Shown one piece after another: positions 16,504 to 24,953 of a DNA stretch of 64,000 nt. Below the pieces are notes generated by a model. It did no database searches and was not told where the DNA came from. It worked only from the letters and a program-made list of their open reading frames with translations. Each line of letters starts with the position of its first letter. Position 1 is the stretch's first letter. This DNA comes from Streptomyces cylindrosporus. Its GTDB lineage: Bacteria; Actinomycetota; Actinomycetes; Streptomycetales; Streptomycetaceae. The stretch covers positions 310,001 to 374,000 of the forward strand of contig NZ_JALDAY010000010.1 in the NCBI RefSeq assembly GCF_022698165.1, read 5' to 3'. A program made the position numbers and the translations under genes.

Positions 16504-19105
16504 GATCCCGCTCGGCGACTGGGTCAACGACACGGTCGACTGGCTGCTCGGCCACGCGTCCTGGCTCTTCGACTTCCTCAAGACCGTCTTCACGGGCACG
16601 TACGACGGGATCGAGACCGTCCTCCAGGCGCCCGAACCCCTCCTGCTCGCGGGCATCTTCGCCGTGCTCGCCTTCTGGCTGCGCGGCACCCTCGCCGGTG
16701 TCCTCACCTTCGCGGGCTTCGCCTTCATCGACTCCCTCGAACTGTGGGACGACGCGATGGTCACCCTGTCGCTCGTCCTGGTCGCCACGATCATCGCGCT
16801 GGTGATCTCCGTGCCGGTCGGCATCTGGGCCGCCCGCTCCGACCGGGTCAGCGGCCTGGTCCGCCCGGTCCTGGACTTCATGCAGACGCTGCCCGCGATG
16901 ATCTACCTCATCCCGGCGATCCTGTTCTTCGGCACCGGCGCCTCCGCGGGCATCGTCGCCACCCTGATCTTCGCGCTCGCCCCCGGCGTCCGCATGACCG
17001 AGCTGGGCATCCGCCAGGTCGACAGGGAACTGGTCGAGGCCGCCGAGGCGTTCGGCACGACACCCCGGGACACCCTCCTGCGCGTCCAGCTGCCGCTCGC
17101 CCTGCCGACCGTCATGGCCGGCGTCAACCAGGTGATCATGCTGGGTCTGTCCATGGCCGCGATCGCCGGCATGGTCGGTACCGGCGGCCTCGGCGGCGAC
17201 GTCAACGAGGCCATCGGCCAGCTGAACGTCGGCCTCGGCTCCGAGGCGGGCGTCGCCATCGTCATCCTCGCGATCTACCTCGACCGCATGACGAGCGCAC
17301 TGGGCACCCAGGTCTCCCCGCTCGGCCGCCGGGCCGCCGCCAAGGCCCGCGCCGCGCAGGGGCTGAGGATCTGGTCGTACCGTCCGAGCCCGCAGATCGC
17401 CGTGGTGGGCGTCGTGGTCCTCGCCCTCGTGGCGGGCGGCATGGGCGTCTTCGGCGGCAGCGGCGGCGGCACCGCCCCCGTCGCCGACGCCGAGAACGTC
17501 GGCCAGGGCAAGAAGGTCACCATCGGATACGTCCCCTGGGACGACGGCGTCGCCTCCACCTTCCTGTGGAAGGAGATCCTGGAGGAGCGCGGCTACCAGG
17601 TGGACGCCAAGCAGTTCGACGCGGGCCCGCTCTACACCTCCGTCGCCTCGGGCAACGCCGACTTCATGACGGGCGCCTGGCTGCCGACGACCCACGAGCA
17701 GTACTGGAAGAAGTACGGCGACCGGCTGGACGACCTCGGCGCCTGGTACGGCAGGACCTCTCTGGAGCTGACCGTCCCCTCGTACATGAAGGACGTCGAC
17801 TCGCTCTCCGACCTCAAGGGCAAGGCCTCGGAGTTCGGCGGGAAGATCACCGGCATCGAGTCCAGCGCCGGTGAGATGGCCCTGCTCAAGAGCAAGGTCC
17901 TCAAGGCGTACGGCCTCGACAAGGAGTACCAGGTCGTCGACAGCTCCACGCCGGCGATGCTGGCCGAGCTGAAGCGGGCGTACAGCCAGAAGAAGCCGAT
18001 CGTCGTCACGCTCTGGTCGCCGCACTGGGCGTACAACGACTACGACCTCAAGAAGCTCAAGGACCCGAAGGGCGCCTGGGGTTCGGGCGACGGCATCCAC
18101 ACGGTGGCCCGCAAGGGCTTCGCGGACGAGAACCCGGCCGTGGGGCGCTGGCTGAAGAACTTCAAGCTGGACGAGAAGCAGCTCACCGGCCTGGAAGCCG
18201 AGATCAACAAGGCGGGCAAGGGCAAGCAGCAGGACGCCGTGCGGGCCTGGCTGAAGAAGAACCCGGGACTGGTCGACAAGCTCGCCCCGGTGCGGGGCGC
18301 CGGGACCGCTGCCGAGGCGAAGCGGCCGGTGAACGTCGCCTGGTTCCCCTGGGACGAGGACATCGCCGTCACCTACCTCTGGAAGAACGTCCTGGAGCGG
18401 CGCGGCTACAGGCTGAACCTGAAGCAGATGGACGTCGGCCCCGTCTACACCGGCCTCGCCTCCGGCGACCTGGACGTCAACTTCGACGCCTGGCTGCCGT
18501 ATGCCCAGAAGAACTACTGGGACAACAGCAAGGACAGACTGAAGGACCTCGGTACCTGGTACCGACCGACCTCGCTGGAGGTCGCGGTGCCCTCGTACGT
18601 CAAGGGAGTGAAGTCGTACGAGGACCTCAAGGGGAAGGCGAGCACCTTCGGCGGGAAGATCATCGGGATCGAGCCCGGCACCGGTGAGATGAACCTGCTC
18701 AAGAACAAGGTGCTGCCCGGCTACGGCCTGGACAAGGAGTACAAGGTCGTCGACGGCTCCACGCCGGCGATGCTGGCCGAGCTCAAGCGCGCCTACGCCA
18801 AGAAGCAGCCGGTCGCGGTCGTGCTCTGGTCGCCGCACTGGGCCTACAGCCAGTACGACCTCACCAAGCTGAAGGACGACAGGAAGCTCTTCGGCGAGGG
18901 CAACACGATCCGGACCATCGCGAACGAGAAGTTCCCCGAGCAGTACCCCCAGCTCACCAAGTGGATCAAGGGCTTCCGTATGAGCGAGGGTGAGCTCGGC
19001 AGCCTGGAGGCCGAGATCAACAAGTACGGGCAGGGGCACGAGGAGCAGGCGGTCGCCGCCTGGCTCAAGGCGCACCCCGACATGGTGGGCCGGATGACCC
19101 CGTGA
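16496..19105 (+). CDS. Betaine importer permease fused to two tandem binding domains
   Basis: This 869-aa protein fuses the OpuAB-type permease with two OpuAC-type substrate-binding domains. Residues 1 to about 290 are the permease, with the EAA-loop region RELVEAAEAFGTTPRDTLLRVQ-like stretch. A further TM lies near 300-320. Binding domain 1 spans about 338-600 and domain 2 about 613-869. Each has the pattern YVPWDD or WFPWDE, then GPLYT/GPVYT, GAWLP/DAWLP, STPAMLAELKRAY and LWSPHWAY. The aromatic residues needed for the betaine cage are present in both. GTG start inside the ATPase gene. Tandem binding domains may raise capture rate or widen substrate range. Confidence 0.9.
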   Translation: MPRIPLGDWVNDTVDWLLGHASWLFDFLKTVFTGTYDGIETVLQAPEPLLLAGIFAVLAFWLRGTLAGVLTFAGFAFIDSLELWDDAMVTLSLVLVATIIALVISVPVGIWAARSDRVSGLVRPVLDFMQTLPAMIYLIPAILFFGTGASAGIVATLIFALAPGVRMTELGIRQVDRELVEAAEAFGTTPRDTLLRVQLPLALPTVMAGVNQVIMLGLSMAAIAGMVGTGGLGGDVNEAIGQLNVGLGSEAGVAIVILAIYLDRMTSALGTQVSPLGRRAAAKARAAQGLRIWSYRPSPQIAVVGVVVLALVAGGMGVFGGSGGGTAPVADAENVGQGKKVTIGYVPWDDGVASTFLWKEILEERGYQVDAKQFDAGPLYTSVASGNADFMTGAWLPTTHEQYWKKYGDRLDDLGAWYGRTSLELTVPSYMKDVDSLSDLKGKASEFGGKITGIESSAGEMALLKSKVLKAYGLDKEYQVVDSSTPAMLAELKRAYSQKKPIVVTLWSPHWAYNDYDLKKLKDPKGAWGSGDGIHTVARKGFADENPAVGRWLKNFKLDEKQLTGLEAEINKAGKGKQQDAVRAWLKKNPGLVDKLAPVRGAGTAAEAKRPVNVAWFPWDEDIAVTYLWKNVLERRGYRLNLKQMDVGPVYTGLASGDLDVNFDAWLPYAQKNYWDNSKDRLKDLGTWYRPTSLEVAVPSYVKGVKSYEDLKGKASTFGGKIIGIEPGTGEMNLLKNKVLPGYGLDKEYKVVDGSTPAMLAELKRAYAKKQPVAVVLWSPHWAYSQYDLTKLKDDRKLFGEGNTIRTIANEKFPEQYPQLTKWIKGFRMSEGELGSLEAEINKYGQGHEEQAVAAWLKAHPDMVGRMTP

Positions 19106-19176
19106 CCCCCTCGGGTACGGTAAGGATTCGGCCAACCACATAGCGCTACGCCAATACCCGAGCTTCGGCGCCCTGC

Positions 19177-19195
19177 CGGCCGGAAGATCCGGCCG
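19177..19195 (+). terminator. Hairpin after betaine transporter
   Basis: CGGCCGGA and TCCGGCCG form a perfect 8-bp stem with an AGA loop, 72 bp after the permease stop. Confidence 0.6.
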
Positions 19196-19224
19196 TTCCC
19201 CCGACGCGCCACGCAGACCTTCCC

Positions 19225-19268
19225 GTCGCGCCGGGCGCCCCGGACATCACCGGGGCGCACGGCGCGAC
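19225..19268 (+). terminator. Long 19-bp-arm hairpin
   Basis: GTCGCGCCG-G-GCGCCCCGG pairs with CCGGGGCGC-A-CGGCGCGAC around ACATCA, with a single internal mismatch. It is a strong second terminator candidate for the betaine operon. Confidence 0.7.
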
Positions 19269-19758
19269 GGTCGCATCGCCCGGCCATCGCCGCGCCGGCC
19301 GCCAACTCGCCCCCGGACCACGGGACTTCGCGCCCCGGAAGGCAAGGCCTGATCACAGGCCTGATCGCGCCGGCCGGGCTTGGGTAAATGCCGGGAACAC
19401 ATGCGGCCGCGCACGCCTTGAAACCAGGAGGGACCCGGCCGCGCCGACCGGGGACCGGACACCTCGGGGGTCGGCGGACGTACGCCTACGATCCCCGCCG
19501 TACCGGCCGACCGGTCGGCGATCCGCACCCCGGAGGCAGCCGCGCCCGCGCCGGTCCGGGCCCGCCGCTCCCCGCAACGACCCGGGCGGGCGCCCGGCAC
19601 GGCTGGTCAGCGTCTTCGCCCCGAAGGAGGGTTCCGGGCCCCGGCGAGGCCCGGGAACTGGTCTACTGGCGAGAGTTGGCGAATTGACCGCACGCAGTGT
19701 TTACGGGTGTGTGACGGGCACGTGAAACGGTTTGCCGAACCTGCGTAAGGTGCAGAGA

Positions 19759-19782
19759 ACTCATCAGAAGTACTCATACGAA
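19759..19782 (+). promoter_or_regulatory. 13-bp-period direct repeat upstream of XRE-cupin gene
   Basis: ACTCATCAGAA (19759-19769) and ACTCATACGAA (19772-19782) are near-identical, 13 bp apart, and end 37 bp before the ATG at 19820. It may be an operator for the XRE-cupin protein. Confidence 0.4.
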
Positions 19783-19819
19783 ATGTTCGGGCCGACGAGC
19801 GAAGGAAGGAGCCGGAGCC

Positions 19820-20398
19820 ATGGGCGACCACAAAGACGACCACAAGGACCAGCCCCTGCGCGTGGGCGCGGCCGTGCGGCGACGCCGCCGGGCCCTGGAA
19901 CTCACCCTCGCCGTCGTGGCCGAGCGCAGCGGCCTGTCGGTGCCCTTCCTGAGCCAGGTCGAGAACGACAGGGCCCGGCCCAGCCGCACCTCCCTGGAGA
20001 AGGTCGCCGACGCCCTGCGGACCACCGCGGTGGAACTGCTCGCGGCGGCCGACCCGGCGTGCAGCGTGGACGTGGTGCGCGTGGAGGCGGGCGAGTTCGC
20101 GGGTGAGCCGCGGGTGCGATCCCTGGTGCGCGGTCATCACCAGATGCACGCCTCGGAGTTCATCGGCGACCATGACGCGGGCCGCGAATTCCAGTACCGC
20201 AACGACCAGTTGATGTACGTCGCCGACGGCGCGGTGGAGATCGAGGCGGAGGGCCGCGCGTACCGGCTCGGCCGCGGCGACACGCTGTACCTGACCGGCG
20301 GGGTGCGGCACCGGTGGCGGGCGACCGTGCCGGACACGCGGCTGCTCGTCGTCGCGGTGGCGGAGCACATCGAGGCGGTCCGGGACCGGTCCCGGTAG
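19820..20398 (+). CDS. XRE-cupin transcriptional regulator
   Basis: This 192-aa regulator has an N-terminal XRE helix-turn-helix (residues about 13-70: LELTLAVVAERSGLSVPFLSQVEN then RPSRTSLEKVADAL). A C-terminal cupin domain follows (about 105-185, with YVADGAVEIEAEGRAYRLGRGD and GGVRHRW). Such proteins sense small molecules with the cupin barrel and control nearby metabolic genes. GGAAGGAGCC precedes the ATG. Its stop codon TAG overlaps the GTG start of the next gene by 1 nt, so it is co-translated with the binding-protein-like gene. Confidence 0.88.
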   Translation: MGDHKDDHKDQPLRVGAAVRRRRRALELTLAVVAERSGLSVPFLSQVENDRARPSRTSLEKVADALRTTAVELLAAADPACSVDVVRVEAGEFAGEPRVRSLVRGHHQMHASEFIGDHDAGREFQYRNDQLMYVADGAVEIEAEGRAYRLGRGDTLYLTGGVRHRWRATVPDTRLLVVAVAEHIEAVRDRSR

Positions 20399-21123
20399 TG
20401 CCGCCGCGCGTCGTCTCGCTCGTCCCGTCGCTGACGGAGGCCATCGCGCTGTCCGTGCCGGGCGCCCTGGTCGGCGCCACGGACTGGTGCAGCCATCCCG
20501 CGGACCTCGACGTCACACGGGTCGGCGGCACCAAGAACCCCAAGCCGGAGCAGATCCTCGCGCTCGCGCCGGACCTGGTGATCGCCAACGAGGAGGAGAA
20601 CCGCGAACCCGACCTCGCGGCCCTGCGCGCGGCGGGCGTCGAGGTCCTGGTGACGGAGGTGCGGGACGTCCCGCAGGCCTTCCGCGAACTGGCGCGGGTG
20701 CTCACGGCATGCGGAGCGGGCACCCGCCCGCGCTGGCTGGACGAGGCCGAGAAGACCTGGTCGGAGCTGCGCCCACCGGACCGCCGTACGACCGCGGTCG
20801 TCCCGATCTGGCGCCGGCCCTGGATGGTCCTGGGCCGCGACACCTTCGCGGGCGACGTCCTGTCCCGCCTGGGCGTGGACCACGCCTACGCGAACCACCC
20901 CGAGCGCTACCCCCGCGTCCCGCTCGACGAGCTGCGGGCGACGGCCCCGGACGTCGTGGTCCTGCCCGACGAGCCGTACGCCTTCACGGCCGAGGACGGC
21001 CCGGAGGCGTTCCCGGGGCTGCCCTGCGCGCTTGTGAGCGGACGTCATCTCACCTGGTACGGGCCGTCGTTGGCCGAGGCGCCAGGGGCGCTGGGCGAGG
21101 CATTGCGAGCAGCTCTCCGCTGA
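20398..21123 (+). CDS. Helical-backbone metal/cobalamin receptor-like protein
   Basis: This 241-aa protein has the fold signature of BtuF/FecB-type binding proteins: VVSLVPSLTEAIALSVPGALVGATDWC at the start, then GGTKNPKPEQILALAPDLVIAN. It has no signal peptide or lipobox, so it is likely cytoplasmic, unlike transporter receptors. Stand-alone versions are common in Streptomyces, and their role is not established. The GTG start overlaps the stop of the XRE-cupin regulator, suggesting that the regulator and this protein work on the same ligand. The 3' end overlaps the convergent TDT gene by 74 bp. Confidence 0.78.
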   Translation: MPPRVVSLVPSLTEAIALSVPGALVGATDWCSHPADLDVTRVGGTKNPKPEQILALAPDLVIANEEENREPDLAALRAAGVEVLVTEVRDVPQAFRELARVLTACGAGTRPRWLDEAEKTWSELRPPDRRTTAVVPIWRRPWMVLGRDTFAGDVLSRLGVDHAYANHPERYPRVPLDELRATAPDVVVLPDEPYAFTAEDGPEAFPGLPCALVSGRHLTWYGPSLAEAPGALGEALRAALR

Positions 21124-22180
21124 CCAGCCCGCGCGTCGTGTGCACGGCCGCGGTGCCCCAGGCGGCGACGAGGACGACGTACAGCCCGACGGCGAGCCAG
21201 TCGTACACGACGAGCCCGGTGTGCCGGGCCAGCGCCTCCGCGCCCGTGACACAGGTGCCGACGGGGAAGGTGAACGCCCACCAGGTCATGGCGAACCCCA
21301 TGCCGTTCCGGCGGGCCCGCACCACGTGGGCGCCGGCGAGGGCGAGCCACAGCATCGCGAACCCCAGAACCGGCACGCCGTACAGCACGGCGAAGACGCC
21401 GAAGCCCTCGCTGTAGGGGGCGGGCACGACGCCGGGGGCGAAGTCCGCGAACTTGCCGACGGCGGTGGTGGACTGCCCGAGTGGCCCGAGGACGAGGAAC
21501 AGGGTCGGGGTGAGCGCGAGCGGCAGCGGCCCGCCGGTGATCAGCCGCCCGAAGACCAGCGGCAGCATCAGCAGGGTCGCGAGCAGACTGACCCCGAACA
21601 TCGCGAAGCAGGCGAGGAGCAGCGTCTCCCGCGGCTGCCCCGACGGCAGATACGGCACCAGCAGCGGCCCGAGCGCCGCGGACACCATCGGCGCGACGAG
21701 AGGCAGCAGCCACACCGGAGTCGCCTGCGCCGCTTCCACCTCGTGTCGTACGGCCATGAGGTACGGGACGGCGACGGCGGCCGTGAGTCCGATGACCGTC
21801 CCGGCGCCGAACAGCACGGCGTCGAGGGACAGGGCGGCGTCGCGGCCGATCCAGTCCCGGCCGACGGTGAGGGCACCGCCGCCGACGGCCAGCAGGGCCA
21901 TGGACAGGCAGCCGTAGAAGGGCGCCATGGCCGGGTCGAGGAGGTGGGCGCGGGCCTGGTCGCGGTGGTGGGTCCAGTGCACGGCGCGGGCGGCGAGCAG
22001 TGCGACGAGCAGACCGAGGGAGAGCGCCCAGACGGCGGCGAGGAGAACGCGGGGGACGGGCACGGGGAGCGCGACGCCCGCGGTGGCGACGATCGCGGTA
22101 CCCATGACGGAGGCGTACCAGTTGGGTCCGAGGTGACGGACCGAAACGGCGCGCGGAAGGGGCTGGACTGTGGTGACCAT
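21050..22180 (-). CDS. TDT-family (TehA/SLAC1-like) transporter
   Basis: This 376-aa membrane protein has ten predicted TM segments and TDT-family features: GPNWYASVMGTAIVATAG at the start, FAMTWWAFTFPVGT near the end. Relatives transport dicarboxylates, sulfite or act as anion channels; the substrate here is unknown. The ATG at 22180 is the best start (the longer frame runs back into the LysR gene). It is divergent from a LysR regulator with only 70 bp between them, so it is probably that regulator's target. Its 3' end lies within the convergent receptor-like gene. Confidence 0.85.
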   Translation of the reverse strand: MVTTVQPLPRAVSVRHLGPNWYASVMGTAIVATAGVALPVPVPRVLLAAVWALSLGLLVALLAARAVHWTHHRDQARAHLLDPAMAPFYGCLSMALLAVGGGALTVGRDWIGRDAALSLDAVLFGAGTVIGLTAAVAVPYLMAVRHEVEAAQATPVWLLPLVAPMVSAALGPLLVPYLPSGQPRETLLLACFAMFGVSLLATLLMLPLVFGRLITGGPLPLALTPTLFLVLGPLGQSTTAVGKFADFAPGVVPAPYSEGFGVFAVLYGVPVLGFAMLWLALAGAHVVRARRNGMGFAMTWWAFTFPVGTCVTGAEALARHTGLVVYDWLAVGLYVVLVAAWGTAAVHTTRGLVSGELLAMPRPAPLAPRPTTARTR

Positions 22181-22236
22181 GCTTTCACCGTCTCGCCGCC
22201 CGTCGCTCCCGACCAGGGAGTCTCCCTCTATGAGGA

Positions 22237-22253
22237 CATAAGCTGGAGTTATG
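22237..22253. promoter_or_regulatory. LysR-type dyad overlapping the regulator's own start
   Basis: CATAA-N7-TTATG is a perfect dyad that ends in the ATG of the LysR gene. It lies between the divergent LysR and TDT genes and fits the T-N11-A type of LysR site. GGAG is inside it but only 2 nt from the ATG. Confidence 0.55.
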
Positions 22254-23195
22254 AGCAACGAGGAGGAGCGGGCGACGCCACCCGGCTCGCTGTCGCACCG
22301 GGTGCCCGATCTCGGCGCGCTGGAGCTGCTGCTGGCGGTGGCGCGGCTGGGGAGTCTGGGCGGGGCGGCGCGGGAGGTGGGGATCACTCAGCCGGCGGCG
22401 AGCAGCCGGATCCGGTCGATGGAACGGCAGCTGGGCGTGGCGCTGGTGGACCGTTCACCGCGGGGCTCGCGGCTGACGGACGCGGGTGCGCTGGTGACGG
22501 ACTGGGCGCGGCGGATCGTGGAGGCGGCGGAGGCCTTCGACGCGGGGGCGCAGGCGTTGCGGGACCGGCGGGACTCGCGGCTGCGGGTGGCGGCGAGCAT
22601 GACGATCGCCGAGTATCTGCTGCCGGGCTGGCTGCTGGCGCTGCGGGCGGGACGGCCGGACACGGCGGTGTCGCTGCTCGCGGGGAACTCGGCGGCGGTG
22701 GCGGAACGGCTGCTGGCGGGTGAGGCGGACCTCGGCTTCGTCGAGGGGGTCAGCGTCCCGCCGGGCCTGGACTCGGCGGTCATCGCCCACGACCGGCTGA
22801 TCGTGGTGACGGCCCCCGGCCACGCGTGGGCCCGCCGACGCCGCCCGCTGGAGGCGTCGGAGCTCGCGGCGACCCCGCTGATCCTCCGCGAGAAGGGCTC
22901 GGGAACCCGCCAGGTCCTGGACGCGGCCCTGGGCGGCCTGGCCCGCCCCCTGATCGAACTCTCCTCGACGACAGCGGTGAAGGCGGCGGCGGTGAGCGGC
23001 GCGGGACCGGCAGTGCTGAGCGAACTGGCGGTGGGGGAGGAACTGGCGATGCGGCGGCTGGTGCGGGTCCCGGTGGAAGGGGTCGCGCTGGCACGAGACT
23101 TGCGAGCGGTGTGGCCGACGGGGCACCGGCCGGTGGGGCCGGCGCGGGAGCTTCTGTCGTTGACGCGGGGCAAATCCGGCCCTTCCGGCGCTTGA
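22251..23195 (+). CDS. LysR-family transcriptional regulator
   Basis: This 314-aa regulator has a winged helix-turn-helix in residues about 25-85 (LELLLAVARLGSLGGAAREVGITQPAASSRI). A periplasmic-binding-like effector domain runs from about 105 to 305. It includes LRVAASMTIAEYLLPGWL and REKGSGTRQVLDAAL, typical of the CysB/CbbR-like subgroup. It is transcribed away from the TDT transporter and probably regulates it. The ATG at 22251 has poorly spaced GGAG; leaderless translation or a later start is possible. Effector unknown. Confidence 0.9.
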   Translation: MSNEEERATPPGSLSHRVPDLGALELLLAVARLGSLGGAAREVGITQPAASSRIRSMERQLGVALVDRSPRGSRLTDAGALVTDWARRIVEAAEAFDAGAQALRDRRDSRLRVAASMTIAEYLLPGWLLALRAGRPDTAVSLLAGNSAAVAERLLAGEADLGFVEGVSVPPGLDSAVIAHDRLIVVTAPGHAWARRRRPLEASELAATPLILREKGSGTRQVLDAALGGLARPLIELSSTTAVKAAAVSGAGPAVLSELAVGEELAMRRLVRVPVEGVALARDLRAVWPTGHRPVGPARELLSLTRGKSGPSGA

Positions 23196-23230
23196 AAACC
23201 CTTGGCGTGCCACCACCGACTGCCCGCACC

Positions 23231-24205
23231 ATGAACCGCATGACCACGCCCGCCCCGCCCGCCGCAGGCGTCCGTACCCCTTGGGAAGCCCTCCCGGACC
23301 ACGTGCGCACCGCCGTCGCGGACGTGCTCGGCGGCAGCCCGGTCGTCCAGGCCGTCACCCAACCCGGCGGCTTCTCCCCAGGCGTCGCCGCCCGCATCCG
23401 GACCGCCGACGGCCGCCGTGCCTTCGTCAAGGCGGTCAGCGCGGACACCAACCCCGACAGCCCCGCCCTGCACCGCACCGAGGCCCGCAACACCGCCGCC
23501 CTCCCGCCGCACGTCCCCGCTCCCCGCCTCCTCGGCACCTACGACGACGGCACCTGGGTGGCCCTGGTCCTTCAGGAGGTGGTCGGCCGTCAGCCTCATG
23601 TCCCTTGGCGGCAGCCGGAGTTGCGGCGCGTGCTCGACGCGGTTGCGGAGCTCGGCCGTGCCCTCACCCCCTCCCCGGCAGCCGCCCCGCCCGTGGGCGA
23701 AGCCCTCGCCGACGCCTTCGCCGGCTGGCGACGCCTGTGCGCTCAGCCGGAGCACGAGCTGCGGGGCCGCCTCGACGCCCGCACCCTCGCCCAGCTGCCC
23801 CGGCTCGCCGGCCTGGCCGCGGGCTGGGCCGACGCCGCGTCCGGCGACACCCTCGCCCACGCCGACCTGCGCGCCGACAACATGCTGCTCACCGCCGACG
23901 ACCGTGTCGTCTTCGTCGACTGGCCGCACGCCGTGCGCGCCGCGCCGTGGTTCGACCTGCTGGTCATGCTGCCGTGCGTGCGGGCACAGGGCGGGCCGGA
24001 CCCGGAGGAGGTGTTCACGGCGCATCCGCTGGGCCGGGACGCGGACCCGGACGCGGTCACCGCGACCTTGGCCGGGCTGGCCGGGTTCTTCATGGAGAGC
24101 GCCCTGCAACCGCCCCCGCCGGGCCTCCCCACCCTGCGGCCCTTCCAGCGGGCCCAGGGCGAGGCGGCACTGGCGTGGCTCAGGACCCGGTCGAAGACGC
24201 CGTAG
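23231..24205 (+). CDS. Aminoglycoside-phosphotransferase-family kinase
   Basis: This 324-aa protein has the APH/choline-kinase fold. The catalytic loop is HADLRADNMLL (HxDxxxxN) and the metal-binding Asp is in VVFVDWPHA. The N-terminal lobe carries GGFSPGVAARI (nucleotide loop) and AFVKAV (Lys). It probably phosphorylates a small molecule; whether it is a drug is not shown by sequence, and many Streptomyces members have metabolic roles. I use ATG 23231; ATG 23240 is also possible. It overlaps the convergent hydrolase gene by 26 bp. Confidence 0.82.
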   Translation: MNRMTTPAPPAAGVRTPWEALPDHVRTAVADVLGGSPVVQAVTQPGGFSPGVAARIRTADGRRAFVKAVSADTNPDSPALHRTEARNTAALPPHVPAPRLLGTYDDGTWVALVLQEVVGRQPHVPWRQPELRRVLDAVAELGRALTPSPAAAPPVGEALADAFAGWRRLCAQPEHELRGRLDARTLAQLPRLAGLAAGWADAASGDTLAHADLRADNMLLTADDRVVFVDWPHAVRAAPWFDLLVMLPCVRAQGGPDPEEVFTAHPLGRDADPDAVTATLAGLAGFFMESALQPPPPGLPTLRPFQRAQGEAALAWLRTRSKTP

Positions 24206-24884
24206 CGGCCTGCACCAGCGCCCGCATGACCCGGTCGTCCTCGCCCATCTCCGGGTGCCACTGGACGCCGAGTGCCCAGCCCTCGGCCGACGGGAGTTCC
24301 ACGGCCTCCACCGTGCCGTCCTCCGCGTAAGCCGACGGGATCAGGCCGGTGCCCAGGCGGTCCAGGGACTGGTGGTGGTACGTCGGTACGGACGTCTCCT
24401 CGGGGACGATCGACGCGTACCGCGTCCCCGGTACCGGCTTGACCGGGTGGCTGCCGAAGACGCCCACCACCTCCGCGTGCCCCTCGATGTGCTGGACGAG
24501 CGTGCCGCCCAGGGCGACGTTGAGGAGCTGCATGCCGCGGCAGATGCCGAGGAGGGGGGTGCCCGCGGACAGGGCCGCGTCGATCAGGGCCAGCTCCCAG
24601 GCGTCCCGGGCGCGGGCCGGCGGGCCGGTGCGGGGGTGTGGCTCGGCGCCGTAGTGGACCGGCTCCACGTCCGGGCCGCCCGCGATGACCAGCGCGTCGA
24701 GGCGGGCCACCGTCGCCGCCGCCAGCTCCGGCGCGTCCGGTGGCAGCATCGCGGCGAGGCCCCCGGCCCGCTGCACCAGCCGCGGATAGCCGGCCGGCAG
24801 CAGCGCCGCCTCCAGCTCCCACACGCCCCAGCGCGCCCCGGCCTCCAGATACGTACTGACACCGATCAGCGGCCTGCCGCTCAT
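24180..24884 (-). CDS. Gamma-glutamyl-gamma-aminobutyrate hydrolase-like (PuuD type)
   Basis: This 234-aa class-I glutamine-amidotransferase-like enzyme has the nucleophile motif GICRGMQLLNVALGG (Cys) and the His-Glu pair in VQWHPEM. The N-terminus (SGRPLIGVSTYLE) is typical of peptidase C26/PuuD proteins that cleave gamma-glutamyl amides. It is close to a GlnA-type ligase, an aldehyde dehydrogenase and a FadR-type regulator. That supports a role in gamma-glutamylated amine catabolism: the ligase makes the bond and this enzyme removes it. GGGGAGG lies 6 nt before the ATG at 24884. Confidence 0.88.
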   Translation of the reverse strand: MSGRPLIGVSTYLEAGARWGVWELEAALLPAGYPRLVQRAGGLAAMLPPDAPELAAATVARLDALVIAGGPDVEPVHYGAEPHPRTGPPARARDAWELALIDAALSAGTPLLGICRGMQLLNVALGGTLVQHIEGHAEVVGVFGSHPVKPVPGTRYASIVPEETSVPTYHHQSLDRLGTGLIPSAYAEDGTVEAVELPSAEGWALGVQWHPEMGEDDRVMRALVQAATASSTGS

Positions 24885-24953
24885 GCGTCCTCCCCGCAAT
24901 GGATTGCCCTCATACCTTTGCCGAGGAAGCGGCCGAAGGGCAAGAGCACCCGG

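Larger units (their letters stand above)
19106..19819. other. Long intergenic region with strong hairpins, no convincing gene
   Basis: About 714 bp carry no convincing open frame; the longest plus-strand frame (19388-19687) has low-complexity Arg/Gly/Pro translation and no start signals. It holds two strong hairpins just after the betaine transporter (19177-19195 and 19225-19268). The 3' part contains a direct repeat near 19759-19782, upstream of the XRE-cupin gene. The middle is very GC-rich. A non-coding RNA cannot be excluded. Confidence 0.6.

Noticed and set aside
16445..19141. 898-aa open frame antisense to the betaine permease fusion
   Set aside because: It mirrors the codon structure of the real gene, is low complexity (Val/Leu/Gly/Asp/His-rich) and has no family motif or start signal.
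19381..19560. Riboswitch (cobalamin, ydaO or glycine type) in the gap before the XRE-cupin gene
   Set aside because: None of the conserved cores could be recognised.
19388..19687. 99-aa plus-strand frame in the long intergenic region
   Set aside because: The translation is Arg/Gly/Pro low complexity and the start lacks a ribosome-binding site.
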